This document shows, in pieces, positions 60,811 to 64,000 of a stretch of DNA of 64,000 bases (the stretch's first letter is position 1; each line of letters begins with the position of its first letter). A model generated the notes under the pieces. It was given only the letters and a program-made list of their open reading frames with translations, was not told where the DNA came from and ran no database searches. Location of the stretch: positions 124,001-188,000 of the forward strand of contig NZ_MRDL01000003.1 of NCBI RefSeq assembly GCF_002008365.1, given 5' to 3'. Position numbers and translations under genes: made by a program. The DNA comes from Rhizobium leguminosarum bv. viciae USDA 2370. Lineage in GTDB: Bacteria > Pseudomonadota > Alphaproteobacteria > Rhizobiales > Rhizobiaceae.

Positions 60811-62130
60811 ATGGGAGTAGATAGCCTCAGAACTGCCGGCGGACCAACCATCAGTTGGCGGACCATAGAATGCTGGGGCGCTGGCATTTCGCTTTTTCTT
60901 CAGACCGGCGCCTTTCTGCCGCTTATCATGGCAGATGCGGACGGAACGCTCAGCGAATCTGCCAAATCCATACTTCGTCTTCCTTGCATTCCTATATATG
61001 TATTTACAGCCGTGATCGTGATACGCAATTTTGCGGAGTTTCTAACGGCGCTCAGGCGAAATCTGATTGTTCCCCTGATGCTTGCCTTGCCGTTTTTGTC
61101 TACCCTGTGGTCGATTGGACCTTCATCGACTTTGAGGCGTGCAATCGGCCTGTTGTTTTGCGTGCTTCTTTCCTATGTCCTGGCGATACGTTTCACACCA
61201 AGGCAGCTGCTGTTCCTGTTATTTGTAATGCTCGGAGCCTGTATCACCCTCAGTGTGGTTATCGCCGTGGTGTCACCAAGCCTCGCCAGTATGCCGGATG
61301 GTGCTATGCGGGGCGTCTTCATTCACAAGAACGTGCTCGGCTGGTACGCGTCTCTGATGATCTTGGCGGCGACGGCCGTACTGATCGACGGGACGTTCGG
61401 CCTGCGGCGAACCGCGTTCACCTTGTTGGTGGCCGGTGTCATCTGCCTTGCAAGCTCCGGATCAATGACCGCGATCATTGCAACGTCAGTGGCCTATTGC
61501 CTGATCGGCTTTTATTCCCTGTTGCAAAGAAGCAGCAGCGTTGGCCGCGTCGTCATTGTCCTGTTATTCGTTCAGCTGTCTATCGGCATTCTGATTTCGC
61601 TTCACGAATTTCTGGTTCCGGCCCTCGAAGCGCTCGGCAAGGACGCGACTTTGACGGGTCGGGTGCCATTATGGGAGCTGGTTGATCGCGAAATATCCGA
61701 TCGTTGGTTGCTTGGCTATGGTTACCAGGCTTTCTGGACAGATGCGAACCCAGAAGCGACGCAAATCTGGTCAAAGATCGGCTGGCCGGCGCCCCACGCG
61801 CATAATGGATACCGCGATATCTTATTGAGCTTTGGAATCATGGGAATGATTCCGTTTGTTCTGATGGTTCCCTATGCGATCCGCCAGGGCGGGTTCCTTC
61901 AATGTCATGACCCGCAGTACGGGTGGCTCTGGCTCAATGTCCTGACGATCATGATTTTGGTGATGAACCTGACCGAAAGCATTTTTTTCGTTCAGAATGA
62001 CGCCATTTTCATCCTGTTTACCACAGCTATCATCATGTTTTCGCTTTACGCGCCCGTGGTTTCGATCAGCCATTCGCCATCTTGGCAGGTGCCCAAGCGT
62101 GGCCTTACGAGCGGGTTGCAGACATCATGA
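60811..62130 (+). CDS. O-antigen/exopolysaccharide polymerase (Wzy/ExoQ type)
   Basis: A 439-residue membrane protein with about ten hydrophobic segments. The Wzy_C/O-antigen ligase pattern is visible: PFLSTLWSIGPSSTLRRAIG early, MRGVFIHKNVLGWYASLMIL near residue 170, ATLTGRVPLWELVDREISDR near residue 275, and PAPHAHNGYRDILLSFGIMG with the catalytic-loop His near residue 330. It would join repeat units in the periplasm and fits ExoQ. It overlaps the next gene by ATGA, so polymerase and beta-helix protein are made together. Confidence 0.9.
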   Translation: MGVDSLRTAGGPTISWRTIECWGAGISLFLQTGAFLPLIMADADGTLSESAKSILRLPCIPIYVFTAVIVIRNFAEFLTALRRNLIVPLMLALPFLSTLWSIGPSSTLRRAIGLLFCVLLSYVLAIRFTPRQLLFLLFVMLGACITLSVVIAVVSPSLASMPDGAMRGVFIHKNVLGWYASLMILAATAVLIDGTFGLRRTAFTLLVAGVICLASSGSMTAIIATSVAYCLIGFYSLLQRSSSVGRVVIVLLFVQLSIGILISLHEFLVPALEALGKDATLTGRVPLWELVDREISDRWLLGYGYQAFWTDANPEATQIWSKIGWPAPHAHNGYRDILLSFGIMGMIPFVLMVPYAIRQGGFLQCHDPQYGWLWLNVLTIMILVMNLTESIFFVQNDAIFILFTTAIIMFSLYAPVVSISHSPSWQVPKRGLTSGLQTS

Positions 62131-64000
62131 GGCGGCGTTTTGGACTGATGCTGAGCATTTTGGCTGTCATGCTCTTTCCGCAGTCCAGCAATCCGGGTCC
62201 CGTTGAGACAGAGATAGATGCGCCAGAGCGCCTGCAGATGCTCGTCAGGGAGGCGACTTGCGCGGAAGGTTCCGCGGCTATGTCAGCCAAGTTGGATGGG
62301 ACTTCTTTAAGCGACATTTTGAGCAGCAGCACCGGAGCGCGGACGATATTTTACGTTTCTCCCGATGGTAAGGACACCTGGAGTGGCCTCCTTCCGACCG
62401 CAAATCAGCAGGGTGGCGACGGTCCTTTCGCCAGCATCGAAAGAGCCCGTGATGCTGCCCGTGAGAAGGGCGGCACCAACACAATCGCGCTGGGAAAAGG
62501 CGATTACTACCTTGCTCGGCCAATCGTCTTTGACTCCCGCGATAAGGGCTTGATCGTCACGGCAAGATGCGATGAGGCGCCGATTTTGCATGGTGGGCAA
62601 CGCGTGCGCAACTGGGCGCAGGAGGCCGATGGTCGCTGGACGGCGCCGCTGAAATTGCCGCCGGATGAAGCGGTCGGTGACCTTTTCGTCAATGGGATGC
62701 GCCAAACTCGGGCTCGATTCCCTAACGCTCCCGCTGATGGTGATCCACGCAAGGGATGGTTGTTTGCCGCAAAGTGCAATCCTGCCATCGACATGTGGGA
62801 AGGAAACACGCGCTTTTGTTTCCATGCCGGCGATCTTCCGGCAGTGGATGATACAAGTGGACTGGTCGTGGACATCGTTGGAGGCTATCAACCCGGAAGC
62901 CAGTGGGGCAATGATACGCTCCCAGTTGTATCCATCGATGCCGCCCGCCGGACTGTCAATACGAAAGGCACCGGTTATTTCTTTACCGCAGAAGGCAGCC
63001 GCTATTTCCTGACCGGAGCCAAGGCCTTGCTCGATGCTCCCGGAGAGTGGTGGTACGACCTTGCGGCGGGCGAGCTCCATTATATCCCTGTCGATCAGTC
63101 GTTACCCAATTCCGTAGTCGTCGCCGGCATTCTGCCGACATTCTTCAAGTTGGATGGGGCCAATGGGATGGTCGTATCAGGGCTCGAGTTTAGAGATGGA
63201 GCTCCGGAAGGCAGCGGCAAATTCTATACGGAAACCAGAGGATTTGGCGCCATACGGATCGAACACGCTGATGGCGTCAAGATTCTCGGCAACAGCATCG
63301 AAAACGTCGGCGTCGGGGTCCATGTGACGGAAAGCAAGGATGCGTTGATTGCCGGCAATGTGATTGCGGATGTGGCTGGCAACGGGATTTACGTCGGCAC
63401 AAATTATGGCACGTTCGGCAAGTCGAACGGCTGCAGGATCCTTTCAAACCATATCCATGACATCGGAAAGGTTTACATTGAAACCGCCGGAATATGGTTC
63501 CAGGCGGCTGACAATGTCAGGATCGCCGACAACCTGATCGAAAACACGGCGCAGTTCGGAATCGCCGGCGGTTCGCTGTGGGGTTCTAACGACGCCGTCT
63601 ATAACGCTCTCATCGAGCATAACGAGATCCGTAACGCCAATCAGCAGACCGCAGATGGCGGCGCCATCAAGATGATGGGCGAGCAGGCTGACCCTCTCAA
63701 CAGCATCATCCGCTCCAATCTGGTGACGGGGACTGGTCATCTCATGAACAGGGTCGATGGGACGTTCTGGCCTCCCGGATATGAGAATACCAGCGAATGG
63801 CCGTCTCCTATCAGCTGGGCGATCTATACGGATGGGAAGGCGAGCGGACTGCGTATCGAGGGAAATACGCTCTCGGGCAACGTCACGGCGATAGGTATCA
63901 ACGGCGGTTGGAGCAACCTGGCGGCGGGAAACGTCATCACACACGGATCGGGCGCGGCTTTTCGCGTTGATGAGGGTACCGGCAAGGGTTGGCGTCCGCC
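62127..64000 (+). CDS. Secreted right-handed beta-helix protein (probable polysaccharide lyase/hydrolase), 3' end outside window
   Basis: An open frame of at least 624 codons that runs off the right edge. It starts MRRRFGLMLSILAVMLFPQS, a signal peptide. IFYVSPDGKDTWSGLLPTAN then DGPFASIERARDAAR is the usual opening of parallel beta-helix enzymes. From about residue 345 onward, repeats such as VSGLEFRDGAPEG, VKILGNSIENVGVGVHVTES, ALIAGNVIADVAGNGIYVGT and VRIADNLIENTAQFGIAGGS show regular N-x-I turns. Placed after a polymerase, it probably trims or modifies the exopolysaccharide. The catalytic residues cannot be named. Confidence 0.85.
   Translation, partial: MRRRFGLMLSILAVMLFPQSSNPGPVETEIDAPERLQMLVREATCAEGSAAMSAKLDGTSLSDILSSSTGARTIFYVSPDGKDTWSGLLPTANQQGGDGPFASIERARDAAREKGGTNTIALGKGDYYLARPIVFDSRDKGLIVTARCDEAPILHGGQRVRNWAQEADGRWTAPLKLPPDEAVGDLFVNGMRQTRARFPNAPADGDPRKGWLFAAKCNPAIDMWEGNTRFCFHAGDLPAVDDTSGLVVDIVGGYQPGSQWGNDTLPVVSIDAARRTVNTKGTGYFFTAEGSRYFLTGAKALLDAPGEWWYDLAAGELHYIPVDQSLPNSVVVAGILPTFFKLDGANGMVVSGLEFRDGAPEGSGKFYTETRGFGAIRIEHADGVKILGNSIENVGVGVHVTESKDALIAGNVIADVAGNGIYVGTNYGTFGKSNGCRILSNHIHDIGKVYIETAGIWFQAADNVRIADNLIENTAQFGIAGGSLWGSNDAVYNALIEHNEIRNANQQTADGGAIKMMGEQADPLNSIIRSNLVTGTGHLMNRVDGTFWPPGYENTSEWPSPISWAIYTDGKASGLRIEGNTLSGNVTAIGINGGWSNLAAGNVITHGSGAAFRVDEGTGKGWRP

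Overview
The window looks like part of a secondary replicon (plasmid or chromid) of a Rhizobium/Agrobacterium-type alphaproteobacterium. The main evidence is a complete repABC cassette near the middle (26064-29811, minus strand) with a candidate counter-transcribed RNA between repB and repC and centromere-like palindromes downstream of repC. The rest of the content fits such replicons: several ABC importers for sugars and aromatics, each with a local LacI or LysR regulator, exopolysaccharide clusters, and remnants of rhizobial accessory families (DUF1612, DUF736, Fic, ISL3). No rRNA, tRNA, CRISPR array or complete insertion sequence was seen.

Layout. 1-3.5 kb: a ribose-class (CUT2) sugar importer (ATPase cut by the left edge, permease, binding protein) divergent from a LacI regulator, with a 36-bp hyphenated palindrome between them. 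3.6-4.3 kb: an AbrB-type antitoxin and PIN-domain toxin pair with an operator. 4.7-5.8 kb: a DUF4105 membrane protein. 6.3-13.3 kb: a six-gene fructoside operon (LacI regulator, binding protein, two permeases, GH32 hydrolase, MalK-type ATPase) with an operator just ahead of the regulator. 13.4-19.1 kb: an ISL3 transposase remnant, then a polysaccharide operon (UDP-xylose synthase-like enzyme, GalE, membrane GT2 synthase, GH26-like hydrolase, and a separately started DUF995 gene), divergent from an AraC regulator. 20.6-23.6 kb: a decayed zone with a DUF1612 pseudogene, an intact serine recombinase and a Fic pseudogene. 23.7-29.8 kb: DUF2277, the centromere-like region and repCBA. 29.8-31.3 kb: a gene-poor stretch with a WGR-domain gene and a DUF736 fragment.

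31.3-36.5 kb: a ribose-type sugar system (RbsD/FucU mutarotase divergent from LacI-RbsA-RbsC-RbsB). 37.0-38.4 kb: otsA, trehalose-6-phosphate synthase. 38.6-39.5 kb: an orphan sulfonate-type binding protein. 39.9-50.2 kb: a LysR regulator divergent from a nine-gene aromatic operon (two hydroxyquinol 1,2-dioxygenase-like enzymes, maleylacetate reductase, a five-gene branched-chain-type importer and an FAD phenol hydroxylase). This would import an aromatic, hydroxylate it to hydroxyquinol and cleave it to maleylacetate and then 3-oxoadipate. 50.4-52.0 kb: an aldehyde dehydrogenase of the 2,5-dioxovalerate (alpha-ketoglutarate semialdehyde) type.

52.6-64 kb: a fucose-containing exopolysaccharide cluster. 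gmd and fcl make GDP-L-fucose, three glycosyltransferases build the repeat, a Wzc/ExoP-like protein and a Wzy/ExoQ-like polymerase assemble it, and a secreted beta-helix protein open at the right edge may process it.

The most interesting items are the variant parS-like array in ~366-bp degenerate repeats, the antisense RNA candidate with visible promoter and terminator, the aromatic operon with two ring-cleavage enzymes and its own importer, and the synthase-dependent polysaccharide operon whose synthase has QxxQW in place of QxxRW.
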